NCBI GenBank assembly: GCA_017447875.1
Contig: JAFSMP010000042.1
Span: forward strand, 29,088-93,087
Reading direction: 5' to 3'
DNA length: 64,000 nt
From: Paludibacteraceae bacterium
Lineage (GTDB): Bacteria > Bacteroidota > Bacteroidia > Bacteroidales > Paludibacteraceae
The position numbers and the translations under genes are program-made. Positions 16,761 through 24,630 of this stretch are shown here, in pieces; the first letter of the stretch is position 1; each line of letters opens with the position of its first letter. A model generated the notes under the pieces. The model was not told the DNA's origin, did not search any database, and worked only from the letters and a program-made list of their open reading frames with translations.

Positions 16761-18947
16761 TTAGTGAATAAACATTAGTTCTCTGTATTTAGGTAACGTC
16801 CACAACTCGTCATCGACGATCAGTTCGAGGGCGTCTGCATGAGCTCTAATCTCCGCCATCAGCGGCAGGACGGTATCGTGGTACGCGACGGCTTTGCTGC
16901 GCTCGTCGGGTTGACGGTTGGCTTTATGCCGGGCTTCGGTCATCCGCTCTACTCCGTCAAGGATCGCACCTGAGTGTTCTTCGATCTGCTTGATGATGAT
17001 ATAGTCCATGGCGTTGAGGGATGCCGTCTCGTCGGCGGAGAAGACTTGTTTCACCGCCAGCACGTTCTGCAGCAGCATCGTCTGGTAGCGTTTGGCGGCA
17101 GGTAGCACGTGGTTCACTACGAGATCTCCCATCACGCGACTCTCGATCTGCAGTTTCTTGACGTAGGTCTCCCATTTGACCTCACAACGGCTCTGCAATT
17201 CCGCGTGCGTGAGTACGCCTGTGCGCTCGAACATATTTATACTGCTGTCACTCAGGTAACGGTCAATCACTACCGGCACCGAAGTCTCGCAGTCCAAACC
17301 GCGTTTCTCCGCTTCTGTTTTCCATTCCTCGCTGTAGCCGTTGCCGTCAAAGCGGATCGCCTTGCAAGCCACGATATATTTCTTGATCACGTCGAACAGC
17401 ACCCGCTCTTTGGCTTCGCCCTTGTCGATACGTGCATCGACCTCTTGCTTGAAGAGCATCAACTGATCGGCCACCGCTGCGTTGAGCGCTAACATCGCGG
17501 CACCGCAGTTGGCACTCGATCCTACCGCACGGAACTCGAACCGGTTACCGGTGAAGGCAAACGGCGAGGTGCGGTTGCGGTCGGTGTTATCCAAGAGGAT
17601 CTCCGGGATGTTGGCCACACCGAGCTTCATCTCTTTCTTGGCATTGATGATGATGGCTTCCTCAGCCTTAGCGTGCTCCAGTTTGTCGAGCACCTCGCTG
17701 ATCTGCTTGCCTAAGAAGACGGAAATGATAGCGGGCGGTGCCTCGTTCGCGCCCAGACGGTGCTCGTTGGTCGCACTCACGATAGATGCTTTGAGCAGAC
17801 CGTTATGACGTTGAACAGCCATGAGGACATTGACGAGGAAGGTGATGAACTGCAGGTTCTGATACGGGTTCTTACCCGGTGCCAGCAGGTTGATGCCTGT
17901 GTTCGTGGACATCGACCAGTTGCAGTGCTTACCGCTTCCGTTTACACCCGCATAGGGTTTCTCATGCAATAAAACGCGGAAATGATGCTTCTCCGCCACG
18001 CGCTCCATGATACTCATCACGAGCAGGTTATGATCGTTGGCCAGGTTGACCTCTTCGAAGATCGGCGCCATCTCAAACTGGTTAGGTGCCACCTCGTTAT
18101 GACGCGTCCGAACAGGGATACCGGCTTTCAGCGCTTCGTATTCCAGTTCCCGCATGAAGGCTAACACACGTGCCGGTATCGCACCGAAATAATGATCCTC
18201 CAGCTGCTGACTCTTGGCGCTGTTATGTCCCATCAGCGTGCGACCCGTCAGCATCAGATCCGGACGGGCGTTATACAAAGCTTCGTCCACTAAGAAATAC
18301 TCCTGCTCCCAACCCAAATTCGCGTGTACGTGTTTCACTTGTTTATCGAAATACGCGCACACCTCGCGTGCGGCGTGACAGAGCGAGGCCGTCGAACGGA
18401 TCAGCGGTGTCTTATAATCCAGCGCCTCACCTGTATAGGCCACAAACACCGTCGGTATACAGAGCGTATCGCCGATCAGGAACACCGGACTCGAAGGATC
18501 CCAAGCCGAGTAACCGCGGGCCTCGAAGGTGTTACGGATACCTCCGGATGGGAAAGACGAAGCGTCCGGCTCCTGCTGGTACAGACTCTCTCCGCTGAAC
18601 TCCTCCAGCAGCGTACCGTTCTTTAGCGTGAAGAACGCATCGTGCTTCTCAGCCGTACCACCGGTCAGCGGCTGGAACCAGTGCGTGAAATGCGTCGCAC
18701 CGCGATCCATCGCCCATTTGCGGATACCGATCGCCACCACTCCGGCAATGTCACGGTGAATCGTCCGACCGTTATCCACATCGTCGAAGAGTTGGTCCAG
18801 TACATCCTGTGCGATATATTCCTTCATCTTCTCACGCGTGAAGACGTCAGAAGCGAAATAGTCCTTCACTTTACCTTCCGGTTCTTCTACAACCGCAGGT
18901 TTACGGTCAAATGCCATTTTTAACGCATCAAAACGAATATTGCTCAT
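16761..18947 (-). CDS. glnN: Glutamine synthetase type III
   Basis: ATP-dependent assimilation of ammonium into glutamine. 728 residues fits the large GSIII class first described in Bacteroides. Motifs: NGSGKHCNWSMSTNTG (ammonium/glutamate site), RHNEVAPNQFEMAPIFEE, NRTSPFAFTGNRFEFRAVGSS and an N-terminal ASDVFTREKMKEYI region. The ATG at 18947 is preferred over an in-frame TTG at 18974 and gives the usual MSNIRFDAL start. A promoter at 19000-19031 would give a leader of about 45 nt. First gene of a glnN-glmS-ddh cluster, a sensible set for nitrogen capture and amino-sugar/cell-wall supply. Confidence 0.96.
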   Translation of the reverse strand: MSNIRFDALKMAFDRKPAVVEEPEGKVKDYFASDVFTREKMKEYIAQDVLDQLFDDVDNGRTIHRDIAGVVAIGIRKWAMDRGATHFTHWFQPLTGGTAEKHDAFFTLKNGTLLEEFSGESLYQQEPDASSFPSGGIRNTFEARGYSAWDPSSPVFLIGDTLCIPTVFVAYTGEALDYKTPLIRSTASLCHAAREVCAYFDKQVKHVHANLGWEQEYFLVDEALYNARPDLMLTGRTLMGHNSAKSQQLEDHYFGAIPARVLAFMRELEYEALKAGIPVRTRHNEVAPNQFEMAPIFEEVNLANDHNLLVMSIMERVAEKHHFRVLLHEKPYAGVNGSGKHCNWSMSTNTGINLLAPGKNPYQNLQFITFLVNVLMAVQRHNGLLKASIVSATNEHRLGANEAPPAIISVFLGKQISEVLDKLEHAKAEEAIIINAKKEMKLGVANIPEILLDNTDRNRTSPFAFTGNRFEFRAVGSSANCGAAMLALNAAVADQLMLFKQEVDARIDKGEAKERVLFDVIKKYIVACKAIRFDGNGYSEEWKTEAEKRGLDCETSVPVVIDRYLSDSSINMFERTGVLTHAELQSRCEVKWETYVKKLQIESRVMGDLVVNHVLPAAKRYQTMLLQNVLAVKQVFSADETASLNAMDYIIIKQIEEHSGAILDGVERMTEARHKANRQPDERSKAVAYHDTVLPLMAEIRAHADALELIVDDELWTLPKYRELMFIH

Positions 18948-18999
18948 ACTTTTGACGTGATTTTTTGTTTTCAATCCGATTAATTTTCAAAATCGACCG

Positions 19000-19031
19000 C
19001 AAAATTACTGTTTTTTTTTGATATATGCAAA
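19000..19031 (-). promoter_or_regulatory. Promoter of glnN
   Basis: Minus strand: TTTG, 20 nt beginning CATATATC, then TAATTTTG. Confidence 0.8.
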
Positions 19032-19040
19032 TTTTCGAGC

Positions 19041-19072
19041 AAAAAAATCAAAAAAAGAGCACCTTTCGGTGC
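19041..19072 (-). terminator. Intrinsic terminator, minus strand
   Basis: Hairpin GCACC-GAAA-GGTGC followed by TCTTTTTTTGATTTTTTT on the minus strand. It lies just upstream of the glnN promoter and would shield it from read-through. Confidence 0.75.
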
Positions 19073-19364
19073 GTAGTGGTAACGATGTGGTATCGTAAAT
19101 GGATGCCAAATACCTGCTAAATGACAATGGCCCTACAGGGACGTTCAGGATGGTCGCGGGATGGTCGCGGGTGAACATGCTAAATGAAAGTAAAATATAA
19201 GCTAAAAATACTGATTTTTTGGGCTTCTAAAATTCAACTATAATCTATTGGTTTATAATGATTTACATTGACACAAAAATATACATACTCTAGGATTGCC
19301 TGCTGATGCCTTGTATATACCCTGCATGGAGTACTTATTTTGAGTGCAGAAAGAGGTTCAAACA

Positions 19365-19398
19365 ATAAAAAAGCAGCACTCTTTTGATTGTGTGCTGC
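19365..19398 (-). terminator. Intrinsic terminator of the CsgG-like operon
   Basis: Minus strand: GCAGCAC, a 12-nt loop, GTGCTGC, then six T. It sits 28 bp after the stop of the last gene. Confidence 0.85.
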
Positions 19399-19426
19399 GG
19401 TTGAAAGATTGTTTTGAGATTTGCCT

Positions 19427-20128
19427 TTATTGTGCGATCTGCTCTTTGATGACGGCAGAGATTTTGGGAGCGATTTTATGGTAGGCTTCCTGCGCCGCTT
19501 GCTCAAAGCCGAACGGAGAACCGCCTTTCTCGGTCACGCTGTTTTCTTGCAGACGTTTGCCGGTTGCCGTCTTTACGATGACGGTTTTGGCATCCACATA
19601 GGCGAAATACGTACTCATACCACCAAAGTCGGCTTTGTTGTACTCGCGTGCTTTGGCAGTGATGGTGACCGTCCAATCCGACATGGAGACGCTATCCACA
19701 AAAGACACATCGCTCTCGGAAAGGGCGCTTTGCACTTCATCCAACAATGCGCCATACTCACCGTCAAACAGTTTCGCCTCACAAGAAATATACACGTTTG
19801 TATAGCGCAACTGATTTGCTTTGTTTGTCAGGTAACGCTTAGTTTCCTGTAGTTGCGAGAGAGATGGCACATCTGCGCTTTCTGCATCGTTCATTTGCCC
19901 CAACTGCTTGTAGCTAGCCTCTACGGTTTCTATCTGCCGGATCGTTTTCTCAATCAGCGTCTTTGCCTGCCCCTTTTCGCCTTTCTTGATAAGGATGTTT
20001 ATTTGCGGCAAGGTCGCATCTATAGCATCTATTTCCGTCGTGATTTGTTGGGTAAGTTGTCGGGAATCCGTTTGCGCAAAGGCTGAAAGAGAAATGGCAG
20101 AAAGCAAAATAAGTAATAGTTTTTTCAT
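19427..20128 (-). CDS. Secreted protein of unknown function, partner of CsgG-like protein
   Basis: A 233-residue exported protein (signal MKKLLLILLSAISLSAFA). The first third is helical (QLTQQITTEIDAIDATLPQ...) and the rest resembles the small LPP20/CsgG-associated domains (VTITAKAREYNKADFGGMS, KTATGKRLQENSVTEKGG). The latter is a loose likeness, not a firm family call. It follows the CsgG-like gene by 14 bp in an operon closed by a strong terminator, so a shared envelope role is likely. Confidence 0.65.
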   Translation of the reverse strand: MKKLLLILLSAISLSAFAQTDSRQLTQQITTEIDAIDATLPQINILIKKGEKGQAKTLIEKTIRQIETVEASYKQLGQMNDAESADVPSLSQLQETKRYLTNKANQLRYTNVYISCEAKLFDGEYGALLDEVQSALSESDVSFVDSVSMSDWTVTITAKAREYNKADFGGMSTYFAYVDAKTVIVKTATGKRLQENSVTEKGGSPFGFEQAAQEAYHKIAPKISAVIKEQIAQ

Positions 20129-20142
20129 TGATGTAATTATTT

Positions 20143-21045
20143 TTATTTAACAAGACGAATAGACAGTCCTCCTTTCCAAATAGCATAACCTAAGGAGGCA
20201 TCCACTTTATCTGGCCCAAAACTAAATGTATATGAATGGTCAGAATTATATAATGTTGATGACCAATATGCACCGAGAGTACCAACGCTTATGACACCTA
20301 TAACATCAACAGGATTACGAGCACCGGCTGCTGGCAAAAAAATGGATTCTCCGTTCCTCCCTTTTACATTATATCCATTCTGTCTCCATACCCAAAGACA
20401 ATTGTCTCTCAGTTCTTCCCATTGTTCTTTTGTAGGTATACTACTCCCGTAGAAATTATAGGCCTTGTCAAATGTAATAAGTCCGCAATCTTCGTTTGTG
20501 GATTTCCACAGCGTGCCACTGGGAAGTCCAAGATCCACATACCCAATAGCAGATACTTTGCGTTTCGTACGAATTTCTGACAACATGTTTTTTGCCAATT
20601 CCGAACAAGCACTCGGTAAAAGCATATAATTCTCATTCTTAACATTTATATATTGCGTGGCAGCATTGGTCATTTCGCCTGTTTCTATATTTACTAAATA
20701 TGCTTCAATATAAAGTTGTGTGCCGTATTTGGTAATTGTAGAAACACATATATATTGTGCACCGGTCATAATACCAATCTGTTTCCGCTGTGCATTCTCA
20801 ACCATACCCGAACGTTGGAAACCTTGCTCTTCCAACATAATATCCACATCAGCGCGTGTCAGTACTTGGAAACTTGATTCTTTACTGAATGCCTTACGTA
20901 ACTCGCCACGTACCATGTTGAGTTCCATAGGTGTGCATTGTTCCGAACCTTCCGCCACGCGAGGTTGCAGCAGTGCTAATTTAACATCGTCTGCGCTTGC
21001 CATCATTCCAAACATGCAGAACAAGATTGTAAATAATTTTTTCAT
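20143..21045 (-). CDS. CsgG/LpoB-like domain fused to a FISUMP-type domain
   Basis: A 300-residue exported protein (signal MKKLFTILFCMFGMMASA). Residues about 20-165 look like the CsgG/LpoB fold used by curli secretion and penicillin-binding-protein activators: AFSKESSFQVLTRADVDIML, then IMTGAQYICVSTITKYG. From about 178 a Fibrobacter-succinogenes-major-paralogous type domain begins (YVDLGLPSGTLWKST, IPTKEQWEELRDNCLW, YWSSTLYNSDHSYTFSFG). The combination is unusual. The ATG at 21045 begins the signal peptide; an in-frame ATG at 21102 lies in the structured leader and is disfavoured. The promoter at 21330-21361 leaves an untranslated leader of about 280 nt. Confidence 0.7.
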   Translation of the reverse strand: MKKLFTILFCMFGMMASADDVKLALLQPRVAEGSEQCTPMELNMVRGELRKAFSKESSFQVLTRADVDIMLEEQGFQRSGMVENAQRKQIGIMTGAQYICVSTITKYGTQLYIEAYLVNIETGEMTNAATQYINVKNENYMLLPSACSELAKNMLSEIRTKRKVSAIGYVDLGLPSGTLWKSTNEDCGLITFDKAYNFYGSSIPTKEQWEELRDNCLWVWRQNGYNVKGRNGESIFLPAAGARNPVDVIGVISVGTLGAYWSSTLYNSDHSYTFSFGPDKVDASLGYAIWKGGLSIRLVK

Positions 21046-21102
21046 TGTTTTATTGATTTTAATAATATACAAATTAAAAGCGTGCGTTTTCGTTCGCTTC
21101 AT

Positions 21103-21240
21103 TTGATTTTCTGAGGTCCTAGACTTACCTTATCTATTCAAACTTACGCACGGAAAACTCACGCTGATACGTGAGCGTGCATAAACCGTACTTGAATAGA
21201 TAATGATTTCTTTAACTTGTCTAGGGTTTCAGAAAATCAA
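21103..21240 (-). ncRNA. Structured leader / candidate RNA element: long nested inverted repeat
   Basis: A 138-bp imperfect palindrome. Arms from outside in: TTGATTTTCTGA (21103-21114) with TCAGAAAATCAA (21229-21240), perfect; CCTAGAC (21118-21124) with GTCTAGG (21219-21225); TTATCTATTCAA (21130-21141) with TTGAATAGATAA (21192-21203), perfect; and a tip of GCACG/CGTGC plus CTCACG/CGTGAG (21148-21180) with one 5-nt bulge. Internal loops are 3/3 and 5/15 nt. It lies in the 5' leader of the CsgG-like gene. Alternatives are an independent small RNA or a MITE-like DNA element. No T-tract follows either end. Confidence 0.6.
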
Positions 21241-21264
21241 GTTTTGGCTTATTACGCTTTGTCT

Positions 21265-21313
21265 GGCGCTCGCTTGCGCCGTATTTCTATTTAATCGGTC
21301 AAGCTTGGCCGAT
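21265..21313 (-). promoter_or_regulatory. Two hairpins near the 5' end of the leader
   Basis: GGCGC/GCGCC with a 6-nt loop (21265-21280), and a 20-bp near-perfect palindrome centred on AAGCTT (21294-21313) whose one mismatch is a possible G-U pair. Confidence 0.55.
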
Positions 21314-21329
21314 CAAACCTTTGCGGCTG

Positions 21330-21361
21330 CAAAGGTACAAATAATTTTTGATATATGCAAA
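21330..21361 (-). promoter_or_regulatory. Promoter of the CsgG-like operon
   Basis: Minus strand: TTTG, 20 nt beginning CATATATC, then TACCTTTG. The start point would fall near 21323. Confidence 0.8.
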
Positions 21362-21390
21362 TAAATTTGCAAAAAAAATATCGTGCGCGC

Positions 21391-21421
21391 TTGCATATGT
21401 CATTTTTTTTGTGTACCTTTG
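21391..21421 (+). promoter_or_regulatory. Promoter of the TlpA-like cluster
   Basis: TTG, 20 nt beginning CATATGTC, then TACCTTTG; the ATG is 23 nt downstream. Confidence 0.8.
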
Positions 21422-21443
21422 CAGCCGGAATTAGTGAAAAGTT

Positions 21444-21917
21444 ATGAAAAAGATTTGGATTAGTTTGTTATGTTGCTGTCTGTGGGGACAGGTATGGAGT
21501 ACGGAATTACCGGAAGTGGTGCTGCGCGATATAGAGGGTCATGACGTGAATGTGGCTCATCTGGTGGCGAAAGGCAAACCGGTGATTCTATCGTTTTTTG
21601 CGACCTGGTGCAAGCCGTGTATGCGTGAGTTGACGGCGCTGAACGAGTTATATCCCGACTGGCAGGAAGAGACGGGTGTGGAGATCGTGTTGGTGTCGAT
21701 CGACCAAGCGCAGGACGCGCTCAAAGTGAAACCGTTGGTGGACGGTAACGGATGGGAGTTCCGGGTGCTACTCGACCCCAACGGAACGCTGAAACGGGAG
21801 ATGAACGTGCAGAACGTGCCGCATTTGTTTGTGATAGACGGAAAGGGTCATATCATCTATAATCACACAGGATACACCGAAGGTGACGAGACGGAAATTC
21901 GTAAATATTTACGTTAG
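21444..21917 (+). CDS. TlpA/ResA-like thioredoxin-fold protein
   Basis: Exported thiol-disulphide oxidoreductase of 157 residues. The signal peptide MKKIWISLLCCCLWGQVWS is followed by a thioredoxin fold with the active site FATWCKPCMREL (Cys-X-X-Cys) and the cis-proline region VPHLFVIDGKG. Members reduce or oxidise cysteines of envelope proteins. It is the first gene of a cluster in which the later lipoproteins also carry CxxC motifs. The next gene starts 35 bp before its stop. Confidence 0.9.
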   Translation: MKKIWISLLCCCLWGQVWSTELPEVVLRDIEGHDVNVAHLVAKGKPVILSFFATWCKPCMRELTALNELYPDWQEETGVEIVLVSIDQAQDALKVKPLVDGNGWEFRVLLDPNGTLKREMNVQNVPHLFVIDGKGHIIYNHTGYTEGDETEIRKYLR

Positions 21918-23508
21918 TCTGCTCTGTTGCGCGACCCTAAGTGCTAAAGACACGACGTATGTAAGCGGAGGAATTCAGCATGACGGATTGCTGGACTGGA
22001 ACCCCGTGCGATACCATAGCAACAGTTACGTGGATCTGTCGGTATTCTATGTGAACGACTCTAACGCGGCGCATTTCCATAGTCTGCGTGCGACGGCACG
22101 CGGGGAATTGACCAAATGGCCGTTATACGGTTATGAGTCGGATTTCGGAGGTTACGGCATGAGTCATCTGAGTGTGGCCGCGACCTTCGACTGGGGCGAG
22201 ATCACGGTTGGCGATGTGTACGGTCAGTTCGGTAACGGCCTGGTGCTGAACCTGCGTGAAGACCGCGCGATGGGTATCGACGGTGCGCTGCGTGGCGGAA
22301 AGATAGCCGTGAACCCGTATAAGGGCTTGTACATGACGGTGATAGGCGGTAAGCAAAGGCGGTACTGGAATTGTTACAAAGACGGTGCGTTCGGTTGGAA
22401 CTACAAGCAGGATGCAGCGATAGGCGGCGATGTGGAGATACATATCGATCAATGGTCGAAACGCATGCAGGAGAAAGAGATGCAGTTACTGTTCGGCGGC
22501 AGTTATGTAAGTAAATACCAGGCCTTTGACACGGTGATGACCCTGCAGCCGGACGGGATATATATGTACAACCTGCCTCGCTGGGTAGGAGCCGGAGCGG
22601 TGCGTGCGGCATGGTCGATGAGAGGCTGGCAGGTGTCGGCGGAATACGCGCACAAGGCGAATGACCCGTGTGCCGAAAACGGGTATAACTACCGGGACGG
22701 TCATGCGATGCTGGTGAGCGTGAGCTATTCGCGCAAAGGTTTGTCGGTTCTGGCGCAAGCCAAGCGATCGAACAACATGGCTTTTCGTTCGGACCGTCAA
22801 CGTATCGGTACCTGCGGACGGTACAACGACATGCCGCCCTTCACGCATCAACACACGTACGCTTTGCCGGCTTTGCGACCGTACGTGACGCAGTACGCAG
22901 AAGGCGAATGGGCGTTCCAAGGGGAGGTGATGTATTCCGCTCCGCGACGGACGGGATTCGGCGGTAAGTACGGCACGACCCTGCGTTTGGGTGCGTCGCA
23001 TGTGCGCGGTGAGAGCAAAGGCGAAGGTGAGTTCTATACGGATGTCCATCTGGAGTTGAACAAACGGATCAGTAAGAACTGGTGGTTGAACGCGATGGTG
23101 ATGTATCAGGGGTATAACCAACTGGTGATCGAAGGTCACGGAGGGATGATCCGTTCGGGTATCGCAGTGGTGGACGCGCGCGTACATATCCATGACAACG
23201 TGGGGATGCGCGGTGAGTTGCAGTACTTGTACAGTCCTCATGCGGACGGACAATGGTGCTTCGCGCTGTATGAGTTGAGTCTGTTTAAGCACTGGACGCT
23301 GAGCGGAGAATGGATGTACAATATCGGTTTTGCACCGGATGCGAACAACGAACATTTCTACACGGTATCAGCGACGTACAGCTACAAGGCCCATCATGTG
23401 ATGGCAGGATATACCAAGACCCAAGAGAGGTATCAGTGTTCCGGCGGAGTATGTCGATGGGTACCCAGACAAGAAGGAGTATGCGTAAGTTATTCTTATA
23501 CATGGTGA
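21883..23508 (+). CDS. Outer-membrane protein, DUF6029-like
   Basis: A 541-residue predicted beta-barrel. The best start is the GTG at 21883, giving the signal peptide MTRRKFVNIYVSLLCCATLSA and a 35-bp overlap with the TlpA-like gene; no ATG is available near the signal. The body is a run of alternating aromatic strands (GQFGNGLVLNLREDRAMGID, WWLNAMVMYQGYNQLVIEGHGG) and ends YSYTW, with a terminal aromatic residue as in barrels. The DUF6029 assignment comes from general likeness and from the thioredoxin/Omp28 neighbourhood. The next gene starts 28 bp before its stop. Confidence 0.75.
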   Translation: MTRRKFVNIYVSLLCCATLSAKDTTYVSGGIQHDGLLDWNPVRYHSNSYVDLSVFYVNDSNAAHFHSLRATARGELTKWPLYGYESDFGGYGMSHLSVAATFDWGEITVGDVYGQFGNGLVLNLREDRAMGIDGALRGGKIAVNPYKGLYMTVIGGKQRRYWNCYKDGAFGWNYKQDAAIGGDVEIHIDQWSKRMQEKEMQLLFGGSYVSKYQAFDTVMTLQPDGIYMYNLPRWVGAGAVRAAWSMRGWQVSAEYAHKANDPCAENGYNYRDGHAMLVSVSYSRKGLSVLAQAKRSNNMAFRSDRQRIGTCGRYNDMPPFTHQHTYALPALRPYVTQYAEGEWAFQGEVMYSAPRRTGFGGKYGTTLRLGASHVRGESKGEGEFYTDVHLELNKRISKNWWLNAMVMYQGYNQLVIEGHGGMIRSGIAVVDARVHIHDNVGMRGELQYLYSPHADGQWCFALYELSLFKHWTLSGEWMYNIGFAPDANNEHFYTVSATYSYKAHHVMAGYTKTQERYQCSGGVCRWVPRQEGVCVSYSYTW

Positions 23509-24167
23509 TCTTGGCACTTTGCGGATGCGAGGTGATCAAAGAGGAAGACCGTCTGATCCATATGGATGCGGTGGAAGGGGAACGCGTGCATGTGCTGTTG
23601 GAGTTCACGGGTTTCCGTTGCGTCAATTGTCCGACTGCAGCCGAGTTGGCGAATGCCCTGAGCGAGCAGTACGACGAGCAACTGGTGGTGGTGGCACTCC
23701 ACCCTGCTTCCAACCCGTTCACGCAAGGCAAATACGACTATACCTGTCCGGGTGCGGACAGTATCTATACGTGGATGGGTGGTACGGCATCGACCTCGTT
23801 TCCGAAGGGTAACGTGGACATGCGACTGATGGAAGGAGAGTACCTGCATGACGCAAGCGAATGGGCAACGATGGTGTACGAAGCGATGAAAGAGACGACG
23901 GTACCGAGTCTGGCTAACGCAGAGGTGTCGTATTGGTTGGCGGAAGATAGTGTGTTAGGTGTTCAGGCAATGCCCGACGGGTCGGTCAACATGCATTATT
24001 ATCACCGGCATATGCTGCGCGACATCCAAACGAACAAGGCCGATATTGCTATCCCGAGTGATGCGGATACGGCCCGGTTGAGTCTCTTGACCATCTATAC
24101 GGATAAAAGTGACAATCATATTTTAAACGCGTATGAAACTACTATTGATTTTGGGCTTAATCATTAA
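23481..24167 (+). CDS. Omp28-like thioredoxin-fold lipoprotein
   Basis: A 228-residue lipoprotein (signal MRKLFLYMVILALCGC). After the anchor comes LLEFTGFRCVNCPTAAELANAL, a thioredoxin-like start with CxxC (CVNC), then VVVALHPASNPFT, as in Omp28/Omp47-type proteins. The ATG at 23481 is chosen because it begins the lipoprotein signal; the frame stays open far upstream within the barrel gene but has no signal there. It overlaps its neighbours on both sides (28 and 35 bp). Probably works with the TlpA-like protein in envelope redox chemistry or as a surface protein. Confidence 0.8.
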   Translation: MRKLFLYMVILALCGCEVIKEEDRLIHMDAVEGERVHVLLEFTGFRCVNCPTAAELANALSEQYDEQLVVVALHPASNPFTQGKYDYTCPGADSIYTWMGGTASTSFPKGNVDMRLMEGEYLHDASEWATMVYEAMKETTVPSLANAEVSYWLAEDSVLGVQAMPDGSVNMHYYHRHMLRDIQTNKADIAIPSDADTARLSLLTIYTDKSDNHILNAYETTIDFGLNH

Positions 24168-24630
24168 TGTAGCCGGTTTCGGAGAGATCCCGGCAGAAGG
24201 TTTGCATATCGAGTTGACCCAAGCGGAGGAAGATCCGCTGACGGGTGAGATGCGAATGGACGTGAATGGCACGCTGCTGTGTTCCAGTGCGTTGAGTGTG
24301 TCCATCACCCGTTCTGAAGCAGGATTAGAGGACGAGTTCTGTTGTGCCGACCAATGTACGCCGGGTAACGGTGAACAGACGGAACTCCTGACGTTTATGC
24401 CGGGAGGTATGGCCAATTGGTTTGCGCATTACACCCCCGCGCTGAACAGCGACGTGAACATCGTCTATGTCTTCTCGGACGGCTCCGAGACACGCACGCT
24501 GACGGTGCGTTATCTGTACTCCACAGAAGGGATCGATGCGGTACAGAGTAAGCAAACAAAAGTGCAGAAGATCCTGAAGGACGGCATTTTATACATCGAA
24601 AAAGACAATAAAACCTATACAGTATTATGA
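24133..24630 (+). CDS. Small exported protein of unknown function
   Basis: A 165-residue protein with a hydrophobic N-terminus (MKLLLILGLIINVAGFGEIPAEG). It has two cysteine pairs (LLCSS; EFCCADQC). The C-terminus KVQKILKDGILYIEKDNKTY resembles the short tail found at the end of many secreted Bacteroidales proteins. It may form a unit with the flanking Omp28-like lipoproteins, which it overlaps by 35 bp upstream and 4 bp downstream. No family is recognised. Confidence 0.7.
   Translation: MKLLLILGLIINVAGFGEIPAEGLHIELTQAEEDPLTGEMRMDVNGTLLCSSALSVSITRSEAGLEDEFCCADQCTPGNGEQTELLTFMPGGMANWFAHYTPALNSDVNIVYVFSDGSETRTLTVRYLYSTEGIDAVQSKQTKVQKILKDGILYIEKDNKTYTVL

Larger units (their letters stand above)
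18948..19426. other. Intergenic region with promoter and two terminators, no gene
   Basis: Holds the glnN promoter, two hairpin-plus-T-tract terminators on the same (minus) strand about 300 bp apart, and a short direct repeat GGATGGTCGCGG at about 19149-19172. Open frames here lack family similarity or signals. The stretch between the terminators could be a small RNA or a decayed gene. Confidence 0.6.
21046..21443. other. Intergenic region: structured leader and divergent promoters
   Basis: No gene. It holds, from right to left, a plus-strand promoter for the TlpA-like gene, a minus-strand promoter for the CsgG-like gene, two short palindromes and the long nested inverted repeat described separately. 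Confidence 0.75.

Noticed and set aside
19234-19506. Small gene overlapping the end of the secreted partner gene
   Set aside because: The frame overlaps the other gene and its terminator, has no signal or family likeness, and its A+T-rich part reads as chance.
21103-21240. 6S RNA
   Set aside because: The rod with a bubble is suggestive, but the bubble is small and lopsided, and the element sits in a leader rather than between its own promoter and terminator. Kept only as an option.
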